From Aquilaria yunnanensis (taxonomy: Eukaryota; Streptophyta; Magnoliopsida; Malvales; Thymelaeaceae): a stretch of 64,000 nt of DNA. The stretch is from NCBI GenBank assembly GCA_039654915.1, contig CM077593.1:62812501-62876500 (forward strand). The letters run 5' to 3'. Each line of letters begins with the position of its first letter. Positions within the stretch are counted from its first letter, which is position 1. The notes beneath the pieces were generated by a model. It was not told where the DNA came from. It worked only from the letters and a program-made list of their open reading frames with translations, and searched no databases. Position numbers and translations under genes: made by a program. Shown in pieces: positions 11,461-22,497 of this stretch.

Positions 11461-12372
11461 GTTGGTATCAGAGCCACAAGTTCCATTGAAGGACATATCT
11501 TGTGTTCTTGTTTCCCTTCATTTTTCTTTCAATTCTGTCCAGTAATTTTCATGTTTTAATTCTCTGTTTTAATCTGTTTTCTTCTTGTTTCAGGTCTGTT
11601 CTTTTTATTCCACCCTTGTTCAAGTTCGAAAATCACAAAAACAACAAAAAGAAGTCAATCCATGTCACCTAGTATTCTCGGTTTCCATTCGTTTGTTCTT
11701 GTCTAATTCTTATCTTTCTGTTTCGTGTCCAGCCATATTAATCTCTTTTGTTTTGATTGTTTCCAGCATCTTAGAGTCCAGAAAACTTCAACAAAAGAAG
11801 GATCCAAGTTCAGGAATTTTCGGTATCAAAAAGTTGCTTCAAATTGTGCCAATTTCACTAGTTTTCTTGTCTTGGCCGAAAAGAATTCTAACTTTTTGTC
11901 TTTGGCAGCAAGGAGTTTCAAGGAGAACGTTTGGTTAGCATCAAAACAGCAAGCAAAAAAAAAAAAGGAGGAAAAAAAAAGGAAGGAAAAGAAAAGAAAA
12001 AGAAAGAGCAAAGAAAAGAAAAGAAAAGAGCTTGCAAAAAAGGAAGTTTTCTCAAAGTGTTGAAAGTTTTGCGCCCCAAAACCTATCCCATTGTTTTTAA
12101 GCCAAAAAGCTTTCTGTGTGGTTCTTGTGATCATCAATTGCAAGAGCTTCTTAAAGTCTTTTAAAGCTTGTTTAGCCCACCTCTTTTGGAGTCAAAATAG
12201 TTCTTCGAAAATTCAAGTTTTCTTGTGTGCTTTGAGGATAGTTTTCTTAGAACTTTGGAGAACTCTTTGAATAAGCAATATCTCACTAACAAATTGAGTG
12301 TTTTGAGTGTTCATATTTTGAGTGAAACACGTGAGGTGAGTGTTTGTGAGGATCTTTGTTATTTTCAGGAGT
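11461..12372 (+). other. G2 untranslated leader with primer site and purine tract
   Basis: TGGTATCAGAGCC at 11463-11475 is the tRNA-iMet primer site. The 0.9-kb leader has no long frame likely to be real. A purine tract at 11955-12030 (A/G only except one C at 12009) is bracketed by GCAAGC (11949-11954) and GCTTGC (12030-12035), able to pair as a 6-bp stem. The same arrangement is in G3, G4 and G5, which suggests a conserved RNA element such as a packaging signal. That role is inference. Confidence 0.75.
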
Positions 12373-15251
12373 ATGGAGGGCCAGGAGGATAGGAGGATGA
12401 AAGTGAGACACAATGAGGAGCCAACCATGAGAGAATTTCAAGAAACTCTCAATAGACTTGTGGGGAGGATTGAGGACATTGATTTGAGGTTGCCAAGAAG
12501 GCCTAATCCCATCTTGCAACCAAGGAGAGGTCTAAGGGGAGAAGAACCTGAGGAGGAAGAAAGAGTTTGGCATGACCATGGGTTTCCAATGAGGTGTGAG
12601 CCAAGAGAGGATAACAACCTAAATTCCATCAAGCCTACCATTCCACCTTTCCAAGGGAGGAGTGATCCCGATGCATATTGGGAGTGGGAGCAAAAGATTG
12701 AGATGGTGTTTGATTGCCATCATTAGTCCGAGGAAAATAAGGTTAAATTGGCTACAATAAAGTTCACTAACTATGCTCTTGTATCGTGGAATCAGGATGT
12801 TACTTCTAGGAGAAGGAATGAGGAGGAGCCCATACATACATGGAGAGCCCTTAAAGCCTTAATGAGGAGGAGATTTGTGCCTAGCTCCTACTATAGAGAT
12901 CAACGCTTAAAGCTTCAAAAGCTAGTGCAAGGCCAAAGGAGTGTGGAGGACTACCACAAAGACTTGGAGATAACCTTGACCCGAGCCAACATCATGGAGG
13001 ATGAGGAGACCACCATTGCTAGATTCATTAATGGTCTCAATCCTGAGATTGCCAACAAAGTGGAAATGGCACCTTATTTGAACATGGAGGATTTGCTTTA
13101 TTATGCCACCAAGGCCGAGAAAATCATCAAAAGGTCCAAGGCATCCAAGATATGTCAAGGAGGAATTTCCACATGGAGAGGAGCATGGAGTAAGGATGTG
13201 AGAGAAGTACCCAAGCCAAACATGGAGACCACAAAAGGAGACTTGTCTCAATCTCAACAAGAAAAGTCAATCATGCTTGTACCACTTTCACCACAACAAG
13301 TCTTGGAGGATCAAAGAAAATTTCAAAGTAAGGTTGAGAGAAAAGTAAAAGAGGGGAAAGTTGAGGGCAAGAGTGATGAGGGGAAAGTTGAGAGAACAAC
13401 CAAGAGATTAAGTGAGAAGAGTGAACATGAGAGGAAGAAGAGTAGAGAGTTCCCGAGAGAAGAAATTGAGTGCAAAGTTGAGATAAGACAAGAGTGTAAT
13501 GAACCCAAGCCGAGTGAAGAGAGAATGACCTACAGAGAAGCCAAACTTTCATCTAATATAATGGAGTCTTCTTCTAGTGTTGTGTTGTCTTCTTTTCAGG
13601 ACTTAAGTGGAGATAAGTTACAAGAATCGAGTGAGTTGCTGCCCATTAAAGATGTTGGTGTTCCTAATATTCCAAGCCATGCCTCATGCATTAAAACAAC
13701 AAAGGAGGTTGAGAAGGAACAATTTGAGGTGAGTCCAAGTGATTTCATATGCAAAAGTTTGCCTAACATTGTTTCTTTTCCTATGTTTCAAGGGGATGAA
13801 ATTAATGCAACTCCAACCAAAGTCATTGAGTGCAAAGATGAATATTTTGTGGTTCCTACACCAAAGGAAGATACTTGGAGACTAAGTCCAACCACTGTAA
13901 TGTATTTCTTCCTAACACCTAGATTTGATGTAGTTTTCCATGAAAATCTCAAACAATGTGTGTTTGCTTGCAATGTTATTTTGACAAATGGTTTTCATGA
14001 AACTAGATTAAGAGAAGGAAGTAAGCATGAAGATTTCACAAAATATGGTTTTAAGCCTTCTAATTCTTTGGTTTTGTCAAATCATCTTTTGAATTCCATG
14101 AGTTTCTTTAGAGAAAAATCTGTTTTGGAGTCTTTTGTTTTTGAATTTGTTAGTTTTGCATCCGTCTCACATTGTTTTGTTCCATCTCAAGTAAAATATA
14201 CTTCTTTGGAATTTTTCTTGCATAAATTTGTTCTTACACATGCATTACATACTTCTTTTATTCACATTCATGTTCAGCCCATTTTTGTGCATCAATCTTT
14301 AATTTCCAGCAAGTATTTTTTTGTCATGACACATGCATTACACAAACTTTTGAGTCTTGATATTTTTGCTTTATGTCCAAACTTGAAAGTTTTTATTTTG
14401 AGTGAAAATTCTGGTTTTAAATTCAGCCTTTTAAGGAGGTATGTTGAGTCCTTTGTTTTGTGTCACATCCCATGCACAAATTTCATGCATTGTTGTGCAT
14501 ATACATGCAAAAATAAGTTTGCTACTGAATTGGTTTCACTAAATCCTATCTACTCCAATCTTGTTTCATTTAAAATGCTTAGGATTTTTGTGAAATTCAT
14601 GCATCCTAGTTTTGTTATTAGTTTAGGCCACATTGTGTTCAATTCTTGTTCGGTAGAATGGCCTATGCAAACTATTGTCTTGACATGCAAAACTTGTGTT
14701 TTTCATAACCATAACACTTGTGTGAGTTTAGGTCCATTTGTTTTGAGTGCATACAGCATCCCTAAGGTAAATTATTCCTACACTTTTACTTGTTGTGAGA
14801 ATAATGTTTTTGAGATGGTAAAGGCAATGAAAGTGATGCCTAGAGTTAAGATGAAAATTGTGCAAACATTCAGATTTTTTGTGCTAATTGATTCTAACTT
14901 TGTTTTTGACCCTGGAGGTGTCAAAATTATCATTGCATTTGGATATTGGTTCAGGTATTTTTTTCACAAGATTAAAAGCTCCATACACAAGCATTCCATG
15001 CTATTGGTGCTTATGTGAAAGGTAAGTGCTTATGTGTTGATTATTTCATTGTTATTGATTCAATTCCCTTTTCTAGTGCAGGTTTTGATTCGAGGACGAA
15101 TCCTTCTAAGGAGGGGGGAGCTGATACGATCAAAGAAGACACAACCAAGGAAGGCAAGGACCCACTGAAGGTTTCTAGTGGACCATTGACAAGGAAAAAG
15201 GCTAAGGAGCTCACTAGTGCACTTCAAGCTCGGATTTTGACAGATTGGTGA
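12373..15251 (+). pseudogene. G2 Gag-ORF2 fusion frame (zinc knuckle and protease deleted)
   Basis: Starts at ATG 12373 (MEGQEDRRMKV), the plant-type start chosen over an upstream GTG. The N-terminal coiled Glu/Arg region and the Ty3/gypsy Gag core (YWEWEQKIEMVF to IARFINGLNPEIANKVEM) are present. A TAG at 12724-12726 replaces a Tyr codon found in G3. After residue ~290 the frame jumps near 13262-13285 directly to LSPQQVLEDQ, skipping the CCHC knuckle and protease that G3 has. It then runs through the Lys/Glu-rich linker and Phe/Cys/His-rich ORF2. Indels at about 14927-14990 shift the frame to a stop at 15018; the C-terminal tail continues in another frame (15015-15251, FDSRTNPSKEGGAD). Its role beyond Gag is unknown. 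Confidence 0.85.
15108..15121 (+). other. Polypurine tract of G2
   Basis: AAGGAGGGGGGAGC directly before the 3' LTR start at 15122. Confidence 0.8.
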
Positions 15252-16141
15252 TGTTCTGGTAGAAAAATCATATCCTGAGCTAAATAGATCAGAATTGAGT
15301 AATTCTTGATTCATTGGAAAGATAACATCTGGAGCTACAAATCATATGAAGACAATGAAACCCATTTTGCACGTTAAGGAGGTCCAATTTAGCTTCAAAG
15401 TCGCGATTTACGAGTTATCGCTGGTTCAGAAGCAGTTGCAGTATTTTGGGTATACCTTTGGCTTTAGATGTCCATTTTGTGTGGTTAAGGCGTCATTTCA
15501 AAGCTAAGAAAGAGAGATACAACTTTCATGCTTGGAATTTTGATAAATCATTGCTGCATCAAGTTCGAATTTCATCTTGAAATTGGAGACACAAGCCAGA
15601 ATCACCCAAGAAGACTATTTTGGAGTTTTTATGGCCAATCTTATTTTGTAACATATTTTATTTTATTTTCCTATTTATTTACATTATTTTGGAAGTTATT
15701 TAGGCTATGGAATAGTTTTAAATCGTTTTGGACAAGTGGCATACGCTGCATTCATTAAACTTGTTCAAACTAGGAATTAGAGTCCTAATTTGACTAGGAT
15801 TTCCTATGTCTTTGTATCTAGGATTCCTAAGGGATTTAGGCTGCGAATTTTGCACAGCTTTTAACCCTAGTTTAGGCCTATATAAAGGCACATATTTTGG
15901 ATGTAAACATACAGAAAAATTTCAAAATAATATTGCTCTTTGGAGAGGTTTTCTCTTTGGTTCTTTGTGGACTGCCTTGGTGCACAACTGTGCTTGTGTT
16001 CTTGGAGTTCTATACTTCTCGTTTCTAATCACAGGTTGATTAGGGGTGGGGGTTTCAAATCCAGTCTCTTTGATGTCTTGTGGAGCTTGAAAAACATCTT
16101 GGGCGCGTTTCATGGTCTTTATACCATCGGGGTTCGCATCA
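15122..16141 (+). mobile_element. G2 3' LTR
   Basis: 1,020 bp, partner of 10441-11460, ending TTCGCATCA and followed by the target duplication CAATG. Confidence 0.92.
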
Positions 16142-17223
16142 CAATGGCTTAGTGAGAGGATCTGCCACCATCAGGTCTGTAGAAATGTACTCAATCCTAA
16201 CTTCACCCTCTTCAATTGCATCCCGCACAAAGTTATATTTCATGCTAATGTGCTTGGTTTCTCCATGGTGTTTAGGGTCCTTGGTATAAGCCATGGCTGC
16301 CATACTATCACTATAGATAGTAATAGGCTTCTCAATAGAAACCCTGGACTCTAAATTTTTAAGGAAATAACCTAGCCAAAGGGCTTATTGTACAGCTGAG
16401 GCACATGAAACAAATTCAGCCTCCATTGTGGACAATGCTGTACAAGTTTGCTTCTTACTACACCAAGTAGTAGCCCCACCATTTAGCATGAAAATATAAC
16501 CAGATGTAGACTTGCTGGAGTCTCTATCTCCTCCCCAATCAGCATCAGAATAGCCACGTAAACCAAGGTCTTTACCTTGGTAACAAAGCCAATAATCCTT
16601 TGTACCCTTGAGGTACCTTAGGATCCTCTTGACACTCTTCCAATGCTCCAGACCAGGATTGGAAGAATATCTTGCTAGAAGTCCAACCGCTTGGCTGATG
16701 TCTAGCCTTGTACATAACATGGGATACATCAAGCTACCAATGGCACTTAGGTAGGGGACCTGAGCCATCTCTTCCTTCTCCTTTGGAGTCTTAGGACATA
16801 AGTCCTCTCCAATCTTGGAACCATATGCAAGAGGTGTACTCATGGGCTTTGCATTTGTTAAGTTGAACCTTGCAAGAATCTTATCAATATAAGGCTCTTG
16901 GGAAAGGGCCAACAGCCTTGCCTTTCTATCCCTCAGGATCTTAACCCCTAGAATAAAGGCAGCCTCTCCCATGTCCTTAATATCAAAGGTGGAAGACAAC
17001 CATCCCTTGATGGTACTTAACAAAGCAAGCCCATTACTTGCAATCAAAATATCATCCACATATAGAATCAACACTGCAAAACTAGACCCAGAAGAGTACA
17101 AGTACACACAATGGTCTTCATGAATCATCACAAAGCCATAGCTTGTGATTGAATGGTGAAACTTCAAGTACCACTGTCTTGAAGCTTGCTTAAGACCATA
17201 GATAGACTTCTTTAGTCTACATA
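16142..17223 (-). pseudogene. C1 Pol fragment: RT C-terminal half and RNase H
   Basis: Copia Pol on the minus strand. It has KKSIYGLKQASRQWYLKF, the RT active site YVDD, then RNase H motifs YSDADWGGDRDSSKSTSGY and STMEAEF. It ends where G2 inserted (16142) and starts where G3 inserted (17223); the 5' part resumes at 23518. A TAA at 16385-16387 replaces a Glu codon kept in the 32080 copy, so the frame is dead even without the insertions. RNase H sequence continues out of frame to 16142. Confidence 0.88.
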
Positions 17224-18243
17224 TGATGCGAACCCCTATGGTATAAAGACCATGAAACGCGCCCAAGATGAGATTCAAGCTCCACAAGACATCAAAAAGA
17301 CTGGGTTTAAAACCCCCACCCCTAATCAACCTGTGATTAGAAACGAGAAGTATAGAACTCCAAGAACACAAGCACACTTGTGCACCAAGGCAGTCCACAA
17401 AGAACCAAAGAGAAAACCTCTCCAAAGAGCAATATTATTTCGAAACTTTTCTGTATGTTTACATCCAGAATATGTGCCTTTATATAGGCCTAAACTAGGG
17501 TTATAAGCTGGGCAAAATTCGCAGCCTAAATCCCTTAGGAATCCTAGATACAAAGACATAGGAAATCCTAGTCAAATTAGGACTCTAATTCCTAGTTTGA
17601 ACAAGTTTAATGAATGCAGCATATGCCACTTGTCCAAAACGATTTAAAACTATTCCATAGCCTAAATAACTTCCTAAATAATGTATCTAAATAGGATTTG
17701 AACGAAAATAAACTATAAATACAAGATTGGCCATGAAAACCCCAAAATAGTCTTCTCGGGTGGTTCCTGCTTGTGTCTTCAACTTCAAGCTGAAATTCGA
17801 ACTTGATGCAGCAATGATTTCTCAAAATGCAAAGCATGAAAGTTGTAGATCTCTTTCTTAGCTTCGAAACCACACTTGAATCACACAAAATGGACTTCTA
17901 AATCGAAAGATATTCCCAGAATACTGCAACTGCTTCTGAACCAGCGATAACTCGTAAATCGCGACTTTGAAGCTAAATTGGACCTCCTTAACGTGCAAAC
18001 TGGGTTTGATGGTCTTCATATGACTTGTAGCTCCAGATGTTATCCTTCCAATGAATCAAGAATTACTCAATTCAGCTCTGTTTAGCTCAAGATATGATTT
18101 TTCTACCAGAACATCACCAATCTGTCAACATCCGAGCTTGAAGTGCACTAGTGAGCTCCTTAGCCTTTTTCCTTGTCATTGGCCCACTAGAAACCTTCAA
18201 TGGATCCTTTCCATCCTTGGTAGTGCCTTCTTTGATCGTATCA
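17224..18243 (-). mobile_element. G3 3' LTR
   Basis: 1,020 bp, read on the plus strand as TGATGCGAAC to GATCGTATCA. The last ~43 codons of ORF2 lie inside it (18114-18243). Confidence 0.93.
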
Positions 18244-19934
18244 GCTCCCCCCTCCTTAGAAGGATTCGTCCTCGAATCAAAACCTGCATTAGAAAAGGGA
18301 ATTGAATCAATAACAATGAAATAATCAACACATAAGCACTTACCTTTCACATAAGCACCAATAACATGGAATGCTTGTGTATGGAGCTTTAATCTTGAGC
18401 AAAACCTGAACCAATATCCAAATGCAATGATACCTCCTGGGTCAAAGACAAAGCTTGAAACAATTAGCACAAAAAATCTGAATGTTTGCACAATTTTCAT
18501 CTTAACTCTAGGCATCACTTTCATTGCCTCTACCATCTCAAAAACATTATTCTCACAACAAATAAAAGTGTAGGAATAATTTACCTTAGGGATGCTGTAT
18601 GCACTCAAAACAAATGGACCTAAACTCACACAAGTGTTATGGTTATGAAAAGCACAAGTTATGCATGTCAAGACAATACTTTGCATCAGCCATTCAAGCA
18701 AACAAGAATTGAACACAATATGGCCTAAACTAATAACAAAACAAGGATGCACGAATTTCACAAAAATCCTAAGCATTTTAAATGAAACAAGATTGGAGTA
18801 GATAGGATTTAGTGAAACCAATTCAGTAGCAAACTTAGTTTTGCATGTATATGCACAACAATGCATGAAATTTGTGAATGAAATATGACACAAAACAAAG
18901 GACTCAACATACCTCCTTAAAAAGCTGAATTTAAAACCAGAATTTTCACTCAAAATAAAAACTTTCAGGTTTAGACATAAAGCAAAAAGATCAAGACTCA
19001 AAAGTTTGTGTAACGCATGTGTCATGACAAAAAGATACTTGCTGGAAATTAAAGATTGACATAGAAAAATGGGCTGAATATAAATGGCAATCAAATAAAT
19101 ATGTAATGCATGGGTAACAACCAATTTATGCATGCAAAATTCTAAAGAAGTAGATTTAACTTGACACAAAACAAAACAATGTGACATGGATGCAAAACTA
19201 ACAAATTCAGAAACAAAAGACACCAAAACAGATTTTTCTTTAGAGAAACTCATCGAACTCAAAAGATGATTTGACAAAACCAAAGAATTAGAAGCTTTAA
19301 AACCATATTTTGTTAAAGTTTCATGCTTACTTCCTTCTCTTAATCTAGTTTCATGAAAACCATTCTTCAAAATAACATTACTCGCAAACACACATTGTTT
19401 GAGATTTTCATGCAAAACCGCATCATATTTAGGTGTAAGGAAGAAATACATTACAGTGGTTGGACTTAGTCTCCAAGTATCTTCCTTTGGTGTAGGAACC
19501 ACAAAATTTCCACCTTTGCACTTCCTGGCTTCGGTTGGAGCTGCATTAATTTCATCCCCTTGAAACATAGGATAAGAAACAATGTTAGGCAAACTTTTGC
19601 ATATGAAATCACTTGGACTCACCTCAAATTGTTCCTTTTCAACCTCCTTCATTGGTTTGATGCATGGGACACGGCTTAGAATATTAGGAACACCAACTTC
19701 TTGGATGGGCAGCAACTCACTTGATTCTTGTAGTTCATCGCCACTTAAATCCTGAAAAGAAGACAACACAACACTAGAAGAAGACTCCATTATGTTAGAT
19801 AAAAGTATGGCTTCTCTGTAGGTCTTTCTCTCTTCACTCGGCTTGGGTTCATTGCACTCTTGTCTTCTCTCAACTTCGCACTCAATTCCTTCTCTCAGGA
19901 ACTCTCCACTCTTCTTCCCCTCATGGTCACTCAT
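18114..19934 (-). CDS. G3 ORF2: protein of unknown function in place of polymerase
   Basis: A 606-residue open frame in phase with Gag-PR, separated from it by a single TGA (19941-19943) and two codons. Its first Met is only the first ATG after that stop. Residues ~1-40 are Lys/Glu-rich linker, ~40-130 acidic and Ser-rich, ~150-500 rich in Phe, Cys, His, Leu and Val (for example HALHKLLSLDLFALC, FVLCHI). The tail FDSRTNPSKEGGAD and GPMTRKKAKELTSALQ resembles the C-terminus of autonomous gypsy Pol. No RT, RNase H, integrase or other domain is recognised. Sister copies keep the frame largely open but differ at many residues, so a neutral, captured noncoding origin is as likely as a real protein. 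Confidence 0.5.
   Translation of the reverse strand: MSDHEGKKSGEFLREGIECEVERRQECNEPKPSEERKTYREAILLSNIMESSSSVVLSSFQDLSGDELQESSELLPIQEVGVPNILSRVPCIKPMKEVEKEQFEVSPSDFICKSLPNIVSYPMFQGDEINAAPTEARKCKGGNFVVPTPKEDTWRLSPTTVMYFFLTPKYDAVLHENLKQCVFASNVILKNGFHETRLREGSKHETLTKYGFKASNSLVLSNHLLSSMSFSKEKSVLVSFVSEFVSFASMSHCFVLCQVKSTSLEFCMHKLVVTHALHIYLIAIYIQPIFLCQSLISSKYLFVMTHALHKLLSLDLFALCLNLKVFILSENSGFKFSFLRRYVESFVLCHISFTNFMHCCAYTCKTKFATELVSLNPIYSNLVSFKMLRIFVKFVHPCFVISLGHIVFNSCLLEWLMQSIVLTCITCAFHNHNTCVSLGPFVLSAYSIPKVNYSYTFICCENNVFEMVEAMKVMPRVKMKIVQTFRFFVLIVSSFVFDPGGIIAFGYWFRFCSRLKLHTQAFHVIGAYVKGKCLCVDYFIVIDSIPFSNAGFDSRTNPSKEGGADTIKEGTTKDGKDPLKVSSGPMTRKKAKELTSALQARMLTDW
18244..18257 (-). other. Polypurine tract of G3
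   Basis: Seen on the plus strand as GCTCCCCCCTCCTT next to the 3' LTR; on the minus strand it is a 14-base purine run. Confidence 0.8.
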
Positions 19935-19940
19935 CTCACT

Positions 19941-21593
19941 TCATCTTTCATTTTGTCTCTCGGCTTTCCCCTCTTCACTCTTGCCCTCAACTTTCCCCTC
20001 ATTTATTTTTCTCTCAACCTTACTTTGAAGTTTCCTTTGATCCTCCAAAACTTGTTGTGGTGAAAGTGGACTAAGTGTGACCGGCCTTCCTTCATGGACA
20101 AATGAGTACAAGTTTTTCTCTCCATCATGTGTGACTTTCTTATCAAATTGCCACGGCCTTCCAAGCAAAATATGGCAAGCATGCATGGGAACAACATCAC
20201 AAAGAATTTCATCATGGTAAGTACCAATTTTGAATTTAACCGAAACTTGCTTTACCACTTTTACCTCCCCGGCATCATTCAACCATTGAAGCCTATATGG
20301 TTGTGGGTGCTTTTGAGTTGGAAGCTTCAACTTCTCCACCATGGTTGAACTTGCTACATTTGTGCAACTTCCTCCATCAACAATGAGGCTGCACACTTGA
20401 TCTTTGATTCGGCATCTAGTGTGGAATATGCACTCCCTTTGATTGGCCTCCTCCTTGGCTTGTACACTTAGAGCTCTCCTAGCAACAAAAGCAAAGTCAC
20501 CTTCCTCGGGCTCAAGTGTATTTTGCTCATCATCCTCCAAAGGTGGTGTATCCTCCACGGCATCCTCCTCCTCGGATGTGATCTCACCATCATCTTTGAG
20601 AATCATCACCTTTTTGTTAGGACAATCTCTCATGTAGTGCCCCTTGCCTCTACACTTGAAGCATTCAATCTCCCTTGACTTGGGCACATCTTTGGGTGGC
20701 ACCTTGGGTTTGTCTTGTTGAGGCCGAGACATGCCGCCCTTGGTAGCCTCCACTCTTGGCTTTGGTGCCTCCTTGCTCCATGTTCCCCTCCATGTGGAAC
20801 TTCCTCCTTGAGCCATCTTGGATGCCTTAGACCTCTTGATGATTCTTTCGGCCTTAGTGGCATGGTGAAGCAAATCCTCCATGTTGACATATGGCACCAT
20901 CTCTACTTTGTTGGCAATTTCATGGTTAAGGCCGTTGATGAATCTAGCAATGGTAGCCTCCTCATCCTCAATGATATTGGCTCGGCTTAGTGTCATCTCC
21001 AAGTCCTTATGATAGTCCTCCACACTCCTTTGGCCTTGCACAAGCCTTTGAAGTTTGAGGTGTTGATCTCTATAGTAGTAACTTGGAACAAATCTCTTTC
21101 TCATCATGGCTTTAAGAGCTCTCCATGTATTGATGGGTTCCTCCTCATTCCTCCTCCTAGAAGTGACAACCTGGTTCCACCATACAAGAGCATAATCAGT
21201 GAATTCAATAGTAGCCACTTTAACTTTCTTTTCCTCAGAATAGTGATGGCACTCAAACACCATCTCAATCTTTTGCTCCCATTCCCAATATGCATCTGGA
21301 TCACTCCTCCCTTGGAAAGGTGGAATGGTAAGCTTGATGGAGCTTAGATTGTTGTCCTCCCTTGGCTCCCCCCTCCTTGGAAGCCCATGGTCATGCCAAT
21401 GCCCTTCTTCCTCCTCGGGCTCTTCTCTCCTTGGACCTCTCCTTGGTTGCAAGATGGGATTTGGTCTCCTTGGCAACCTCAAGTCAATGTCCTCAATCCT
21501 CCCAACAAGTCTATTGAGAGTTTCTTGAAGCTCTCTCATGGTTGGCTCATCATTGTTCCTTACCTCCATCCTCCTATCCTCTTGGCCCTCCAT
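19941..21593 (-). CDS. G3 Gag with zinc knuckle and retroviral-type aspartic protease
   Basis: 550 residues from ATG at 21593 (MEGQEDRRMEV). Residues ~1-90 are charged, with a Leu-rich stretch at ~20-40. Residues ~90-235 are the Ty3/gypsy Gag core (WEWEQKIEMVFECHHYSEEKK, VEDYHKDLEM, IARFINGLN), which assembles particles. A CCHC knuckle at C311, C314, H319, C324 (CFKCRGKGHYMRDC) should bind RNA. The protease domain starts near 400, with VDGGSC at D406 in place of the usual D-T/S-G, and LLGRPWQFD near 476-484. The frame ends at TGA 19941-19943, where sister copies have TTA (Leu); beyond it the same phase is ORF2. So this is either a recent nonsense change or a readthrough arrangement. It is the best preserved G Gag here. 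Confidence 0.88.
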   Translation of the reverse strand: MEGQEDRRMEVRNNDEPTMRELQETLNRLVGRIEDIDLRLPRRPNPILQPRRGPRREEPEEEEGHWHDHGLPRRGEPREDNNLSSIKLTIPPFQGRSDPDAYWEWEQKIEMVFECHHYSEEKKVKVATIEFTDYALVWWNQVVTSRRRNEEEPINTWRALKAMMRKRFVPSYYYRDQHLKLQRLVQGQRSVEDYHKDLEMTLSRANIIEDEEATIARFINGLNHEIANKVEMVPYVNMEDLLHHATKAERIIKRSKASKMAQGGSSTWRGTWSKEAPKPRVEATKGGMSRPQQDKPKVPPKDVPKSREIECFKCRGKGHYMRDCPNKKVMILKDDGEITSEEEDAVEDTPPLEDDEQNTLEPEEGDFAFVARRALSVQAKEEANQRECIFHTRCRIKDQVCSLIVDGGSCTNVASSTMVEKLKLPTQKHPQPYRLQWLNDAGEVKVVKQVSVKFKIGTYHDEILCDVVPMHACHILLGRPWQFDKKVTHDGEKNLYSFVHEGRPVTLSPLSPQQVLEDQRKLQSKVERKINEGKVEGKSEEGKAERQNER

Positions 21594-22497
21594 ACTCCTG
21601 AAAATAACAAAGATCCTCACAAACACTCACCTCACGTGTTTCACTCAAAGATGAACACTCAAACACTCAATTTGTTAGTGAGATATTGCTATTCAAAGAG
21701 TTCTCAAAAGTTCTAAGAAGACTATCCTCAAAGCACACAAGAAAACCTAAATTTTCGAAGAACTATTTTGACTCCAAAAGAGGTGGGCTAAACAAGCTTT
21801 AAAAGACTCTAGGAAGCCCTTGCAATTGATGATCACAAGAACCACAAAGAAAGCTTTTTGGCTTAAAACAATGGGATAGGTTTTCGGGCGCAAAAACTTC
21901 CAACAATTTTGAGAAAACTCCTTTTCCTTTGCAAGCTCTTTCTTTTGTTCTTTTCTTTTTCTTTCTTTGTTCTTTTCTCTTTTCTCCTTTTTTTTTTTTT
22001 TGCTTGCTGTTTGATACTAAAACAACTTTCTCCTTCAAGTTCCTTGCTGCCAAAGACAAAAAGTTAGAATTCTTTTCGGACAAAACAAGAAACTAGTGAA
22101 ATTGGCACAATTTGAAGCAACTTTGGTTGTACCGAAACTTCCTGAATTTGGATCCTTCTTTTTTTTTGGTGTTTTCTTGACTCTAGGATGCTGGAAACAA
22201 TGAAAACAAGAGAGATTAATATGGCTGGACACGAAACAGAAAGATAAGAATTGAACAAGAAGAAACGAATTGAAACCGAGAAAACTAGACAACACGGATT
22301 GACTTCTTTTTGTTGTTTTTGTGATTTTCGGACTTGAACAAGGATGGAATAAAAAGAACAGACCTGAAACAAGAAGAAAACAGATTAAAACAGAGAATTA
22401 AAGCACGAAATTACTGGACAGAATTGAAAGAAAAAACGAAGGGAAACAAGAACACAAAGATATGTCCTTCAATGGAACTTGTGGCTCTGATACCAAC
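21594..22497 (-). other. G3 leader with primer site and purine tract
   Basis: Primer site at 22483-22495 (minus strand TGGTATCAGAGCC). The purine tract, pyrimidine on the plus strand, spans about 21935-22003 and is bracketed by GCAAGC and GCTTGC as in G2. No coding frame is credible. Confidence 0.75.

Larger units (their letters stand above)
10441..16141 (+). mobile_element. G2: complete non-autonomous G element
   Basis: A 5,701-bp element with two 1,020-bp LTRs, a primer site, a polypurine tract and TSD CAATG (10436-10440 and 16142-16146). It is inserted in the C1 RNase H end. It encodes Gag fused in frame to ORF2 but no zinc knuckle, protease, RT, RNase H or integrase. I count about 16 differences between its LTRs by eye (roughly 1.6%), so it is older than G3. 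Confidence 0.93.

Noticed and set aside
12331..12371. Possible short intron (GAGGTGAGT to TTTTCAG) before the Gag ATG
   Set aside because: About 35 bases is too short for a plant intron. A longer intron using TTTTCAG as acceptor cannot be excluded but has no support here.
12340..12372. Upstream in-frame extension of G Gag (start at a GTG)
   Set aside because: Plants start at ATG; ATG 12373 (and 21593, 63571) is the first in frame and has a good context. The upstream bases look like the end of the leader.
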